Source of the DNA: Kingdonia uniflora
Lineage: Eukaryota; Streptophyta; Magnoliopsida; Ranunculales; Circaeasteraceae
DNA: 64,000 nt
Direction of reading: 5' to 3'
Assembly: GCA_014058105.1 (NCBI GenBank)
Contig: JACGCM010000440.1
Span: 2,356,001 to 2,420,000 of the forward strand
Position 1 is the first letter of the stretch. Each line of letters begins with the position of its first letter. The notes under the pieces were generated by a model that had not been told where the DNA came from, did not search any database, and worked only from the letters and a program-made list of their open reading frames with translations. Position numbers and translations under genes: made by a program. Of the stretch, positions 25,619-36,961 are shown piece by piece.

Positions 25619-28072
25619 CGTTGTTCTGTAACCTTTTGCAGTTGAATCAGCAGCATCGTAGTCAGACAGGCATTCCTATGAAGGTATGAAGGTGAATCAT
25701 ATTTTCAGGACTTAAGTATGCCATATTATTGTAAGATTATTTTGACTTAATCATATCTTGTTCGGGATGGGAAAGATGTTCAGATTATGATGGAAGTTAT
25801 GTAACTAAAGTTGAATTTAACGGTATAGTGTCACACACCCTACTTATTAATTGAAGTACGAGGAAAACTTATCAACATAAAGGTCGGCAAACAACTAATT
25901 TGAGACTTTATCTTAGCAAAAAGATTACACTAGAATGCAATATATCGAACTCTAAATTCATATTGCTAGATATTCTAGCATTCAAGCAATATAAAGAACC
26001 TATAGGTGAAAGTGTTTGACTAGAGCCACGAGATCGTTTTTTCCATATACTCTCAGGTTTACTGGTCTCCAAATACAAACTACTTTGCGTGGTTTTGTTC
26101 TCCAAAAAACCTTCCAACCCAAAAATACTCAAAAGAAAAATTAAAACATAAAAAGAACTCATTACCTTTCGAATGAGAACTAAGTGAAAAAAGAAAAGCT
26201 GTCCCAGTGCCGCAGAACCATATGCCGTCAAAAGAAATAACAATACCTGTGAAGATAATAATAATCATTAATTAGTGAGATTGTTGAAAATTTTGTATGG
26301 AAGGGAGAAACATTTTGAATTAATAGAGTTTACCGATATTGCTGCTAGAACTCCTCTTGGAAACTCTATATAGAGTTTCTTCTCCAGCTCCTTTTCTAAA
26401 CCTTTCTTGTCTGCAAAACACCTAACAAAAATGGCGACTGCAGTTCCTCCTTCTACGAAAAGCTGCATGAATTTAAACCCAAATTATTACACCAGGAAAA
26501 ATCAAACAATTAACTTTCAACTCAAAATCCCATTCCCAAACATTCTAACTTAAACTGAATAATTAAAAGATAAATAAATGACTACTAACCATTAACAAGA
26601 CGAAAACCATCAGAAGGATGAAGGTGGTGTAGTTCTTCTTTCCTATACAATTGTTTAGCCACTACAACCATAAGAATGTCAAACCCATTAAAATAATTGA
26701 GATTATCATAAACATGAGAGTGTGTATCTCAAATTTGAAAAATGGAAAGAAAATTTCAGCCTGCTCACCCTGCAATGGTGATCAAATCCTTCAACACAAC
26801 GGTGGCAGCTCCGACAGTGTTTACTGTGTTTTCTCACCTGAGTAAAGTATCAAACAATTAAAATACCCTTAACCAACTTTTATTTAAGTAACTACAATTT
26901 GTTTTTAGCCACTTCTTAGAAACTAACTTTTTTCTTAAACCAAATGTCCTGCAGGTACCTTAAGTTTTCACATTCTCAATTCGAATTCCAATACTTGTTG
27001 CACCTGCATAATTTCGCTAAAGTAATATATATATATTTTCCTGTGCGATAATTGGTAACTAATAAATAACTAGATTAGTTAAGTACCAACCTCAAAATCA
27101 CAAAGTGCGCAAAACGTGATGTCGTCATCTTTCACATCTGGTGTCACTACGTCGTCCTTCACAACTAGTGGGAACAGTATTAATGGCTCTAACTGGATGT
27201 TACTTTTCAATGGATACAAATACCTCCTCCTGATACAGCACCTTAGGATCTTCCTCTCTATCCTTTTGAAAAACCTTACCACAATTTGACCCAATATAAA
27301 CCCATATTTCCTTTTAGAAAACCCACCAGATTTTTTTCTTTTCTTTTTGAAACTTGTTTTATCCGTCGGATCGATTGCAGTACACCTTACAAATAGGAAT
27401 ATCACCAAAAGCACCTAAAATTCAGAAAATTAGTTTACTGAGGACATAAACAGAAATTATAAAATAATGAGGAAATGGGGGAGCATAATTAGATTAACCC
27501 AGGGATCATACCACAGAGGAGAACACCATGAGCATAGTTATCTCAGCAATTCTGTTTCCCAGAAAAGGCCCCAGGAATGCATAAAAGCCGACAACTAGAA
27601 AACTGAATACCGCTATCCCCACAAACTGCATTAAAACAATGAACATGTTATTATGGGATGAGTTCTACAATTCATAGACTTTGAAACTACAACTTCACTT
27701 ACTAGGCTCCACTTGGTACCCCGGAAATATTCCTATAGGGAAACATCATTTCCGGTGATTTAGACTACTGGATTAGCTCAAATTTATTCTCACACATGAA
27801 TCTAATGTTTAAGTCAAGTGGCACCACAGTTGATTGTAGCTCAAACTTTAAACAATGGGTATCATCTATGAAGTACTAAAGCTAGCTATAAAACCATAAT
27901 CTACGAAATGGGGTTCTCTGAAAACTCCTAATGAAATCGAGAAAGCAAAGTTTTAGGAGATGGGGGTTATCTATATTAGGTAAAAACATGGTTTTTAAGA
28001 AATGGGGTTTAAGGAAACTGAGAGCTGTACCTGAAGTGGGTGAAGAGGGCGTTGCCAGCCATGGCGTCTCAT
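17238..28072 (-). CDS. PAT18-like: DHHC-type protein S-acyltransferase (palmitoyltransferase)
   Basis: The product is a membrane enzyme that attaches fatty acids to cysteines of target proteins at endomembranes or the plasma membrane. Exons, from the start codon down: 28072-28031, 27625-27512, 27414-27091, 26837-26769, 26661-26590, 26462-26334, 26246-26166, 18003-17836 and 17753-17238. All borders are GT-AG on the minus strand, all phases are 0, and the total is about 504 residues. Two membrane segments lie in residues 15-70, followed by a basic cytosolic stretch. The Cys-rich domain starts at C154 and C157, with the DHHC motif at 179-182 and NNC to 188. Two more membrane segments lie at about 190-210 and 245-272. 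The conserved GMRTYDYI motif (278-285) is followed by an acidic Ser/Asp stretch and a long hydrophilic tail. Catalytic residues are intact. It resembles the plant PAT18-22 subgroup; I recall Arabidopsis PAT18 as At4g01730, but the exact orthologue is a guess. Confidence 0.9.
19768..20218 (+). repeat. Tandem duplication of about 226 bp in the gypsy RT
   Basis: The segment beginning gatagaggttctacgtgac at about 19769 recurs at about 19996. It covers the RT active-site region and the region after it, so the YFDDIL motif is present twice. Copies are nearly identical, differing in a few bases. Confidence 0.9.
20586..21035 (+). repeat. Tandem duplication of about 230 bp in the gypsy RNase H
   Basis: A segment beginning tttgaggcattggcgacatt (about 20597) recurs at about 20818. 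It covers the end of RNase H, through the phrase about [14 protein letters not shown]. The first copy has a stop where the second does not. Confidence 0.88.
21214..21687 (+). repeat. Three tandem copies of a 158-bp unit in the gypsy integrase N-terminal region
   Basis: Units start with cgatatccatgct at 21214, 21372 and 21530, with the same period each time, and the third ends at about 21687. The unit covers the HHCC-type zinc-binding part of integrase (the phrase ...[12 protein letters not shown]). Copies are nearly identical, so this amplification is recent compared with the decay of the element. Confidence 0.93.
21994..22190 (+). repeat. Tandem duplication of about 96 bp in the gypsy integrase core
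   Basis: The phrase cttttcaccctcagacagat at 22090 repeats one at 21994, and both continue through a gttaacc...ttgggagatct segment. Copies differ at about one base in ten. Confidence 0.8.
23104..23945 (-). pseudogene. Internally triplicated fragment of an unidentified protein-coding sequence
   Basis: On the minus strand the frames 23696-23337 and 23328-23107 carry copies of one protein segment. Landmark phrases are [20 protein letters not shown] and [20 protein letters not shown]. The middle of the segment occurs three times (near 23620, 23460 and 23300). The downstream part, ending [15 protein letters not shown], is complete only in the last copy. Upstream, at about 23945-23740, a further coding-like stretch runs toward it ([14 protein letters not shown]), broken by one stop and a frameshift. 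Composition is protein-like, but I do not recognise the family. It sits in the same orientation as PAT, inside intron 7, and may be a captured gene piece. Confidence 0.5.
24000..24450. repeat. Degenerate direct repeat of about 220-240 bp
   Basis: A block at about 24040-24215 resembles the block at about 24285-24470. Both contain acaagca-aa-tggt-cttcagata, a ttgaatcttgatttataac-like phrase, a caggat-t-tg-gcatcaca phrase and an agccttcaaa phrase, in the same order. The copies differ by many changes. Origin unknown. Confidence 0.6.
24504..24680. repeat. Two-copy 82-bp repeat with C runs of 22 and 16 bases
   Basis: The unit runs from ataccatggattctatatca through tattttttgcaaagtt and ends in a C run. 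Copies start at about 24521 and 24603. The C tracts lie at 24581-24602 and 24664-24679. Frames read across this region are artefacts of the repeat. Confidence 0.88.
25179..25620. repeat. Two-copy 200-bp tandem repeat ending in GT repeats and a 28-base G run
   Basis: Copies begin cacttccagttgacctgatg at 25179 and 25379, exactly 200 bases apart, and are about 95 percent alike. Each ends in a gtgtgt/ggtggt low-complexity stretch. The second copy leads into an uninterrupted G run at 25591-25618. The run is a strong candidate for G-quadruplex formation and for assembly error. Confidence 0.92.
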
Positions 28073-28730
28073 GTCTCTCTTTTTCAAGAAAATAACAGAC
28101 TACGCTTTCTATAGATCCTAGATCCTATGGGAGCTGTAGTTGTTCAAGATTTCAGGTTTTTCTCATTTGGAGATTCCAACGGTCATATTTTCTAAGTTTT
28201 TGAAATTTAAGCAATGTTGTAAAAGGTGGCTTTTTGAGCACTAGCAAGTCTTTTTTGGTTCTAGCACCGCATAAAGGTCTTCCAAATACAACTTATAAGT
28301 AGCTCCTCCGCATTTTTATTAAAAATTAAAGTTTTTTTGTTTTTGATTTTGTTTTTTAGAACGATTTAAAAAAAAAAATTAATCGAAAAAGTACTTGAAA
28401 AAAAATCAAAAAATCAAAAGGTTTAATTCTGATTTTACCTTGGAGGTTTAGTTTTGGTTTTACCCTTGGAGGTTGGATTTTGGTATTGATATACCCTCCC
28501 CTCAAGGGACAAGGCTAGACGCTTAGAGACCGCCAGAGAGTCTTAGATTCAGTAGACTTCTGTGTTTGATTGGGTCTTGCACATTGGGGGGAAAGATGCG
28601 CATTCTCTCTCTTTTCGCAGACTAGGATGATCTGGGTACATAATTATCACCATTTGCTTGATTAATCACATGAGATTACCGCAGGCAAAGTACCTTCACA
28701 TATCGTAAGCACATTGTTTATGTTGTGGCT
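28073..28730. promoter_or_regulatory. PAT upstream region, up to the giant retrotransposon
   Basis: About 650 bases separate the PAT start codon from the 5' LTR of the large element, so the proximal promoter and 5' leader of PAT must lie here. A/T runs occur at 28300-28400. Around 28425-28480 a short phrase on a ttttaccttggaggtt theme is repeated twice. No convincing TATA box could be fixed. Confidence 0.4.
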
Positions 28731-29301
28731 TATTCCGTATTTCGGACTCATGCTTCATTTTCGACCACCATACGAATTTTCGACCTCATCAACATACACG
28801 TGGCACAGTAAATGACGTTTTGCAGTTACATAGCTCTATTCGTCATTTTCGACCTATAACTTAACAACTCGAATCAACAAACGCAATGCCATCAATGAAG
28901 CTGTTACAAGACAGCAAGATCAGTCTGTTACACAATCCTATCAAAGACCATCAAATATATATATTATGTAACGTCCATCATTAAGAAAATGGTCGTCAAA
29001 CGGTCATATTATAAGACCTATAAATAGGACCAAAGAATTCCAGATGAGGGACGGATGAATTCTTACTCTAACACTCCACACTCAAATACCTAGAACACTC
29101 ATTGTAATAGCTAGCAGCCTCAATAATATCTCTCTCTCTTTCTAAAATCCTCAAGAGATGTCGTGGCTTTTAACCTATTAAAATCCTCAAGAGAGGTTTT
29201 CCACGCTAAATTATATTGTTGACTATTACTTACTATTCTTGAGCGTTCTAAACACATCTGGTGTAAAAGCTAAGTTCGAATCCCGAAATTAGGCTATTAC
29301 A
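28731..29301 (+). repeat. 5' LTR of the giant element
   Basis: It starts TGTTGTGGCTTATTCC and ends GGCTATTACA. It contains a TATA-like cctataaatagg box near 29019, followed by a ctctctctct stretch, which fits a promoter and transcribed leader. The partner is at 50421-50992. Confidence 0.9.
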
Positions 29302-29325
29302 TTTGGCACCGTCTGTGGGAACCGT
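29302..29325 (+). promoter_or_regulatory. Primer-binding-site-like sequence and start of the leader
   Basis: Immediately after the LTR the sequence tttggcaccgtctgtgggaa begins with TGG after two T residues, as expected for the complement of a tRNA 3' end. Similar TTTGGCRCCGTCTGTGGG sequences are typical just behind Tat-group 5' LTRs. Confidence 0.65.
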
Positions 29326-29373
29326 AATTCTCAATCCCATTGTCTCAGAAACCACTGAATATCTTTTCTCAAA

Positions 29374-29788
29374 ATGACACTTCTAGGACAGATCACGCCG
29401 GTTACTCCAACAGAGGAAAATGTCGCACTATCAGAGCTGCGGGCTAATTTAAACTCCGAAACAGAAAGGCATGCCGCTCTGGAGCAACAGCTAGCAAGTG
29501 TACAAGATGCGTTGAAAGTTCTGCAGGGTCAACATATCACCACCCAAAAGAACAAAGGCATACAACCAGAAGGCTCGCGAATTTTCGTCCATGACAGGAT
29601 AAGACCTCCCGCTAACAACTTAGGAGGTAAACTTCGGTCTAACCATCTGTAACAGGAAGTCGAGCCTATCCAAGTTTAGGAGGTCCATCAAGAAGTTGAT
29701 GGCGGCCTTGCAGGAGCCAAAGAAACAGAAAATCCACCTCGAAGAGTTCGAGTCCCAACGAAAGATCGATTAAGCGAAGGGAGTAGTG
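29374..29788 (+). pseudogene. Start of gag of the giant element
   Basis: The ATG at 29374 opens a 92-residue frame, coiled-coil-like and charged (ELRANLNSETERHAALEQQL), which is usual for the N-terminus of Tat gag. It ends in a stop at 29650-29652, and the frame after it is shifted. The nested CACTA-like element interrupts the sequence at 29789. Confidence 0.65.
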
Positions 29789-32700
29789 CTACCAAAAAAA
29801 TAACTTTTAGCAATGAACTATATATGTTGTTGTTGCTGAAGTCCTTTAGCAACGGGTTTTATCTGTAGCATAAGTGTTGTTGTAGGGTATGTTGCGAATG
29901 GTCTTAAAACGGACAATATCCGTTGCCGAAGGTTAAATTCCGCAACAGATAATGTTTGTTGCCTTTTGTGGACTATTAGCAGCGGATTTTGTCGGTAACA
30001 ACTACTTTTGCAACACTCCCAACAACAACACTATTATCTTTGTTGCTAAAACAATTTTTTGTTGCCAATAGGTTCATATTGACAACAATCCAAATCCGTT
30101 GCAAAAGAAAATATCATTTCAAAAAAAAAATGGTGCACCAAAATACCTACGATATTATTTAAATGCACACAATGATTAAAAAGCGCGCATTCAACATTTC
30201 GCATTGTTAACTTTGAGTTCATACAAACATAAAATAGACAAAAGAATAAATACATATTTAATAATTATAAAATAACTTTCTACACTTGGTCTTCCTTGAA
30301 GAAAGTTTTTGGCCAACATTGAGATGCTTATCAAAACTTGAAGTCCAGTATCTCCTTTTACTCCACTCTAGGTACAGTTCAGTTTACCTTCAAGAAAAAT
30401 ATAAAATTATTAGTACACTACCAGGTAACTTCACAAAGAAATGGATGCCTTGTTATAGTTCAATCTTATGCAATCCAAGAATACTTGGAAACAACATTTA
30501 TCACCCATGAATGAAAGCCCCACTGACGCCGCTAAATTATATCCACACATGGCATTCGAACTAATCAAGGCACATAGAAATTACATTAGAAACATAGTAA
30601 AAAATATATATATCCAACTTACTGGAATTGATGACTAGAGAGTGTACCAAACATCTGGGCACTAAAAAGACTGGCATTCTCATTGCTAGCTTTCCCCACC
30701 AATTTCTGTAGTGTGAGAAACTGCACCTGTTTTTACCAAAGACGAGACTAATAAGATAAATTGAAATTTTAATAAACTTTTCCTTATAGGAAAAGCATAA
30801 GTGTGAATAGTTATTACTTCTCAAGTAAAGCAAACTTAAGATCACATTAGGTAAACCTGCAAACTTTATATATTTAGAACTCTACTAACCGTAAAATTAT
30901 CGAAGTGTATACCAACCTCGAACGAAAGTTATATCTATCCATATCTTCAACCATGATAATATAAGTAAGATATTCTCACCCTTTTCTATCACGTTATTAT
31001 ATAGGAATGAGATCCCCACTAAGAACTCATTTTATCGATCTCCGTCACCAAATGAGTTTAAGGTTCATTCTCTCAAAAAGGCAAAAAAAATGCGATATTC
31101 AAATAAATTTATTTACATAAATAAAAGCAAATTTAATTCTGTTAGCATCAACCAGATATTGCCTAATATGACGCATTACCGGGATAACAAGAATTAAGGT
31201 TAGTATAATGATGTAGATAGATAAAACTCAAAGAATATAATTTGGACGCAATTTACTATCTGGTATTTTAAGTATCTCTACAACTTTATGCGATTAATTG
31301 ATATTTTCACTTCCACAGGAGATGGCAAGCCTAGATTGCTGTATGAGATCATGAGAGGCATGTGACTATTTATAAGAGAGCTATTAATACAAACTGTTAG
31401 TTGAGGTTGAAAGCATTGAAGTTCATTTTAAGTCAAATAAATCAGATCCTTCCCATTATCCCATTACCCAACATAAATAAGGTCAATGCTCTATGATCAT
31501 TCCTATTCTTCCATTTAAATAACCAAATTTGGAAGCAATCACATGGACTACATACACAACAGATACTAATAACAAAATAGGCGTAGTTACGTATTCATTT
31601 TAGACAGATTCAAGACCACCAAAAAAGAATTTTCTGTAAAATAACTAGCAAAGCAGTTTCAGTCACTGCCGGTGTGGCATTAACGGTTGTGCCAACTGTG
31701 ATCTCCCTGTCAGGGCCATTTCACTCAATGGATCTTTTTATTCTGGCACTCTGCTTTTCCAAAAATGCAGTAGGGAAACCTGAAGTCCATATTTATTAGA
31801 TAATATATAACAAAAATGAATTTCAACATTAAATGAATATACCCCCAAAAACACGGAAATGATAAAGTAATATCCATTAAAATCTTAATGTTATGCAATA
31901 TAATAAGAGGAAATGTGGCACGTCACCTTAACCAGATTTTAAGAATCTTATTGCAAATTTCGTATTTTCATATGTTTCCAAGAGTTAAGACTGAATTAAT
32001 AGTTGTTCTAGTGATAGAACAAATCTCGCTGATTATCTAAAAGTAAATTAAAAAAGATTTAAGAGTTTTACCCGTGATCCGGTGCAGCAACAGGTGCTGA
32101 ATCCACAACATAACCTATAATTCTCCCACTAAGGACTCATCCCGCTTCTGAAGCTTTTCAAGTATAAAGCCATATCTGTATAAATTCAGAGATAGATAAA
32201 TTTAAGAGATGAACATATTTTTTGTAGGAGAGAGAGAGAGAGAGGAAATCATAAAGTAAAAGGAAACCTAGAATTTCATAGATGTTTCGAACAATCACGA
32301 TACGAGGAAGAAAAGGAATTGATGATGTGATTTCAGGCATCTCGCTTGCTTCACCACTGTTCTCATCCATAGTCTTGGCACTCTTTATGTATCTTTTTAG
32401 CCTTAACCCCCTCACCTATATACCATAATCATTTCCAGAAGCATATGACACAAGTTAGTTAACAAAACATAAATAAGCCAGACCATATTCAAGGAATTAA
32501 GCTCTGAAAGGCAACCTTTAATTTACTGAGTTCCTAGAAACCTCACCTCTTCCATGAGAACACAGATTGTGTATCGCCACTACTTATATTGCCATGAATC
32601 TCATTCAGTTGCATTTGAAAAAAATCTTGAACAGTTTCTGGTCCTTTGATAATGTAGAAGCTGTCGAGGATCAACAGTTTATTAGATAAATCCAAGTTAG

Positions 32701-33622
32701 GAAACCTGAAAGTATCAAATAGTTTGTCTTCTAAATTTAATCAACATATATAGAACAGTGGAATAGTGACACCCACAACTCAACTAGTTTAATCTCTAAT
32801 AATTTTGATAAGGATGTATCATACATTTACACACAAAATTTCTACAATAGCAATTTTCTGACTCGTTACATCAATTATTCACAAAGGGATTTGAAAGGAT
32901 CGCCTAATCATTTGTAAATAGGCTACGTACCAAAAATATGTGTGGGACTTTGTCACTAAAAATATGTTATACAAACAAACCCCTTCAAACCAATATGCGA
33001 AAAATCTCCTTAGTAACTATAAACCTCCTGAATTCCCATTTTTCAAACATTTACAGACACCCCATCTACAACAAGTCTTCCAAACAATCACCCCAACTAC
33101 CCATTTTTTTCTTCCTTCTCTCGCTCTTTCAATTTGTTTTTTACAAAATTCAACCATACCTAGATAACATTACCAGCCCAAAATCTATAATTTCCTAAAT
33201 CTCTAAATAATATTTACTAAGAAATAAGAAAACGCAAACCTGGAACCATTATCTTCTTTAGAAGAGCGGCAAACAAAACAGGATTGATAAGGGTTTTGGA
33301 GTTGAAATTGAAGCGAGACAACGATGAAGGTTGACATAACAGAGAGTTTTTACAATAGAGAGATAGAGAAAATACATGTAATTGAAGAACCAATACCAAA
33401 AACTCAAAGTTATTTAGAAAAGATGGATTCAATAGTGAGACGGGGGATCAAGGTCTGAGTTGAAGAATAAAGAGGAAGTTCGGCGGGGTTTTCTATTTTT
33501 TTGAGTGAAAGTATCGCGGTATAATATTTAGCAAAACTTATGGCAACGGACATCTTCATTAGCAAGTAATGTAACGAACAATATTTGTTGCTAAAATTGC
33601 CAAAAGTTGGGTTTTTTGGTAG
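29789..33622. mobile_element. CACTA-like (En/Spm) non-autonomous DNA transposon in gag
   Basis: Gag-type coding sequence stops at the left edge and resumes at the right edge. The edges are inverted: ctaccaaaaaaataactttt on the left, and the reverse complement of aaaagttgggttttttggtag on the right. The first 330 and last 100 bases are crowded with short words of the gttgc/gcaac and tagcaacgg kind in both orientations. Such subterminal repeats are the mark of CACTA elements. The 3.2 kb inside is AT-rich with no transposase I can recognise. The largest frames (30561-30845, 32158-32415, 33410-33655, all minus) do not resemble known proteins. The three-base target duplication could not be settled. 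Confidence 0.65.
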
Positions 33623-34290
33623 TCCTAGAGAAAGACGCGTCACACGCCCAATCATTACAACTCGACAATATGTGACTCAGGAATATATTGAAAAACGGAT
33701 CAAAGAATTGCTCGAAACTCTGTCTCAGACTGTTAAGGGAATTCACCACAGATTACAGAAAAACCCAATTGCTCAGGAGCTCTTGGATGACGAAGTTCCC
33801 ACTAGTTTCCACACTCAGTTTACTAGGCGAGCCATTGCGATGGTTCCATTCACTTCCAGAAGGATCTATTACGACTTTTAAACAATTACGAGAGCTTTTT
33901 GTCAAAAAATATTTGCACAACAGAGATACGGAAGAAAATTTTTATTCTCTATTCAGCCTTAAGCAAAGTCCAGGAGAAAAGCTCGAGACGTTTACTAAGA
34001 AATTCTTGGAGTTGGCCAGAAAGGTGGACCGACTCGACCAGAAGATCACCATTTCTGCATTTACGCTTTGCTCGTAGATGAAAGAGCAAAGGAGTACCTA
34101 ATTCTAAACAAACCAACAACCTTCGAGGATATGATCGAAAAGGTCAATGGAGAATGGTGTCCGAGAGGAAGCAAACTCAGAAATCGACCTTGACAGCACG
34201 AGATTAATCGACAAAGCACGACCGTAATGCTAATAACGGAGGAGACAGGAAACGTACCAAGTCTAATGATGATCGACCTCGTAAGGGGAA
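33623..34290 (+). pseudogene. Gag core of the giant element
   Basis: The frames 33585-33881 and 33688-34077 overlap and together cover a retrotransposon gag domain. The phrase W-HSLPEGSITTFKQLRELFVKKY is the conserved core. The reading frame switches between them near 33840, and further stops lie after 34077. The sequence then runs in broken form toward the protease. Confidence 0.75.
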
Positions 34291-34294
34291 CAAT

Positions 34295-34930
34295 ATGTCT
34301 AAGCCCTGTCTTCTCAAACTGAATGTCACAATAGCCAACATATATCCCTTACTCCAAAAGGATAAGTTCTTCTGCAATGCTCAATACTTCCAACCCATTG
34401 AAAACAAACCATACTGCATACCCCACAAAGTTCAACATCATGACACAGAACGATGTTTCGCCTTACAACGGTTGTTGGAATATATTTTTGCGGACGGACG
34501 AATACACAAATATATAGTGAACGTTGAAAGTTATAAAAATGGGAGTTACAGGCTTTTTACTGAGATCGTACAGATAGAAGAAGCAGTTGAAGAGAAATAT
34601 TTATATCACATCTCTTTCAGCCATTTCATCAAAAATCAAACCATCAACAGGTCATCCATAGAGAAAAGACGACGCCTCGGCCAGTGCCACGACTTATCCA
34701 TGGTTGACAAAGAAGCTTGTTTACTCCCTGCATCCAGTTCACACCGTACTGGAATCTCTTTCAAAGACTGGGATGTACGCCATGTCAACTTTCCTCATCA
34801 TGATGTGCTCGTGATCATGTTGGAAATGAGGAATGTTGTCATGCACACAATGATGGTGGATACCGACAGCAGTATCGAACTACTCTTTCAAAGCACAATC
34901 GATCAAATGGGGCTGGCTGAAAAAGTTTAG
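34295..34930 (+). pseudogene. Gag C-terminus and aspartic protease of the giant element
   Basis: An open frame of 211 residues. Near residues 45-60 a YCIPHKVQHHDTERCF phrase matches the C-H-H-C type motif at the gag end in Tat elements, followed by an LQRLLEYIFADGRI phrase. Toward the end the protease region reads LVIMLEMRNVVMHTMMVDTDSSIELLF. The active-site triplet is normally DTG; here it is DTD, so the catalytic site has a missing glycine and the enzyme is probably dead. A stop follows at 34928-34930. Confidence 0.8.
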
Positions 34931-35368
34931 CCTAGTGATGTTGACATCAGTGGATTTAACGAGTCTAAAAAAGAACGAGTAGGAAAGATCATACTTCCTA
35001 TCACTGTCGGACCCGTAACCATTGACGTAGTATTTTACGTTATCAATGCAAGATCACGTTATTTGGGCATTATGAGATGCTGCTGGTTTCACAATATGCG
35101 AGCTATCCCATCGACCTACCATTTGGCACTCCACTTTGAATGGAATGGAGGGATTTATGAAATCAAAAGTAATTAGAAGCTTGCTTGAGCTTGTAAAAAT
35201 TATGTTACCACTGTGACAGAACCATCTATACCACAACTCGCATAACAATTACAGAAAACCACAAGGAACATTACAAAAAAAATTCTAGAAAACGAACTGC
35301 CAAACGCAGAACCTATAGAGTACATCGAGATCAGTGGAGATAAACGAGGTACCTTCATTGGAACTCTA

Positions 35369-35900
35369 TTGCCCACATCAGAGCGTAATGCTCTCATTCA
35401 ATTTCTCAAAGACAATAGTGATGCCTTCGCGTGGACATTCCACGAGATGCCAGGCATCGATCCAAGTTTGGCGTGCCACAAGTTGAATTTAAAAGATAAA
35501 GCTGAGGTAGTCAAGCAGAAACAGATAATTCTAGTACCAAGACTCCGTGAAGAAGTCAACAAAGAGATTGATAAACTCATTGAACTTGGTTTTATCCGAA
35601 AAGCCAACTACCTAGATTGGGTCTCGAACATCGTAGCATTACCAAAGAAAAATGGCAAAATTAGAGTATATGTGAATTTTACGGATCTCAATAAACATAC
35701 TCCAAAAGACAGTTTTCCACTTCCTATCATCAACCATCTGCTCGATTCAATCGCAGGACAAGAACTCTTGTCCATGATGAACGCTGCATCAGGGTGTACT
35801 AGATACCTTTATTGCCTAAAGATCAAGAGAATACGGCTTTCATCACAGAACACGGATTATACTGTTACAAAGTCATGCCTTTCGATCTTAAGAATGTTGG
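35369..35900 (+). pseudogene. Reverse transcriptase, first part (giant element)
   Basis: The frame 35369-35908 begins before RT (FAWTFHEMPGIDPSLACHKL) and contains the RT fingers region (WVSNIVALPKKNGKIRVYV). A second frame from 35812 carries the palm phrase up to GLYCYKVMPFDLKN. RT coding is then cut at 35900 by the nested element and resumes at 39071. The opening is typical of the Tat and Athila side of Ty3/gypsy. Confidence 0.85.
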
Positions 35901-36469
35901 TGTTATAATCCACAATACGATTAAAAAACTTTTAGTTAGTAGAGAAACACGAAGAACACCAATTAGATTTGGAAAAATAGAGATTCGATTACTTAAACTT
36001 GAAGTAATTACAATGAAAACTCTCAAAACCTAGGCTTCTCTCAAAACTCTTTTCAGATCTAACATAACCTAGAAAATAACCTTAGTTCCTTTTATATACT
36101 AGGGAACTCGAAAATCATAAAAGAATGGATCTCGAGGCAAAATAATGCTTGAGAATCTAAAACAGGGCCAAAGTCATTCGAATGAACTAGGGACTCGTTC
36201 GAACGACCTTACGACTAATTGGTCTAAAACCCTAGAAACTTGCATGGTCGTTCGAACGAAACCCCAACTCGTTCGAACAAAATATGGCTCTGGGCCAAAA
36301 TTCCAGTAGCATGAAAATAACTTGTTCGAACGAAAATACAAGTCGTTCGAACGGTAAATGGCTATGGGCCAAAATTCTAGTGTGATGGAATTTGGTTGTT
36401 CGAACGACTCTCAACCTCGTTCGAACGACTTTGACAAAATATCAAATTAACCTAGATCCTCCTGGATCA
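35901..36469 (-). repeat. 3' LTR of the nested element, with a palindrome array
   Basis: It is about 90 percent like the other LTR but carries about 90 extra bases. Between 36175 and 36431 the word cgttcgaacga, a near-perfect palindrome, occurs eight times with small changes. Confidence 0.88.
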
Positions 36470-36961
36470 TGGCTCCCCTCTTTAGGAGCCTTGAGCTCCT
36501 GCTCAAGCTAAAACTGGAGAGGTGGGAATGCAGCGCTGCCCATGTCCCTGCTTTACCACTTCGACTTACTAGGTAGCTGCCCCTTCTTCCCAACTCGGAA
36601 TGACTCAATACCATCACCTGTTTTGCCTGGCAGTAACTTTCGGTAAAACACACTACGGCCCTTAGGATCATCATATCCTACAACATACGTTAACGTAATA
36701 AAAGGTTGTCTCTGCATAGAAACCAACATAGCGGAAGTAGTTGGTAATGGGGATCGAGATAACCTATCAGCCATTTTGTTGTGTAGTGTGGACTGTGTAG
36801 CTAAAAATTAGAACGGTTCGTGATCAGTATGTACCACAACCTCCTCTGGCAACACCCCCAAGTCGGTCTGTTGCTTCAAAAACATTGTCATAGGAGACAA
36901 CACTCAAGCTGACGTACCCTCTTAAACCGGTCGAACCAATAACACAAACTTGCCGCTCACA

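Larger units (their letters stand above)
18004..26165 (-). other. PAT intron 7, 8.2 kb, a sink for mobile DNA
   Basis: The donor (AAG|GTAATG at 26165) and acceptor (ctacag|GGA, AG at 18005-18004) join two strongly conserved protein segments, LVLIRK and GMRTYDYI. The other eight PAT introns are under about 1 kb. The part at 18004-19200 shows no domain and may hold the decayed gag half of the gypsy element that follows. The part at 25700-26165 is plain AT-rich intron. Confidence 0.88.

Noticed and set aside
25402..25689. 95-residue frame with long Gly and Val runs
   Set aside because: Produced by GT repeats and the 28-base G run.
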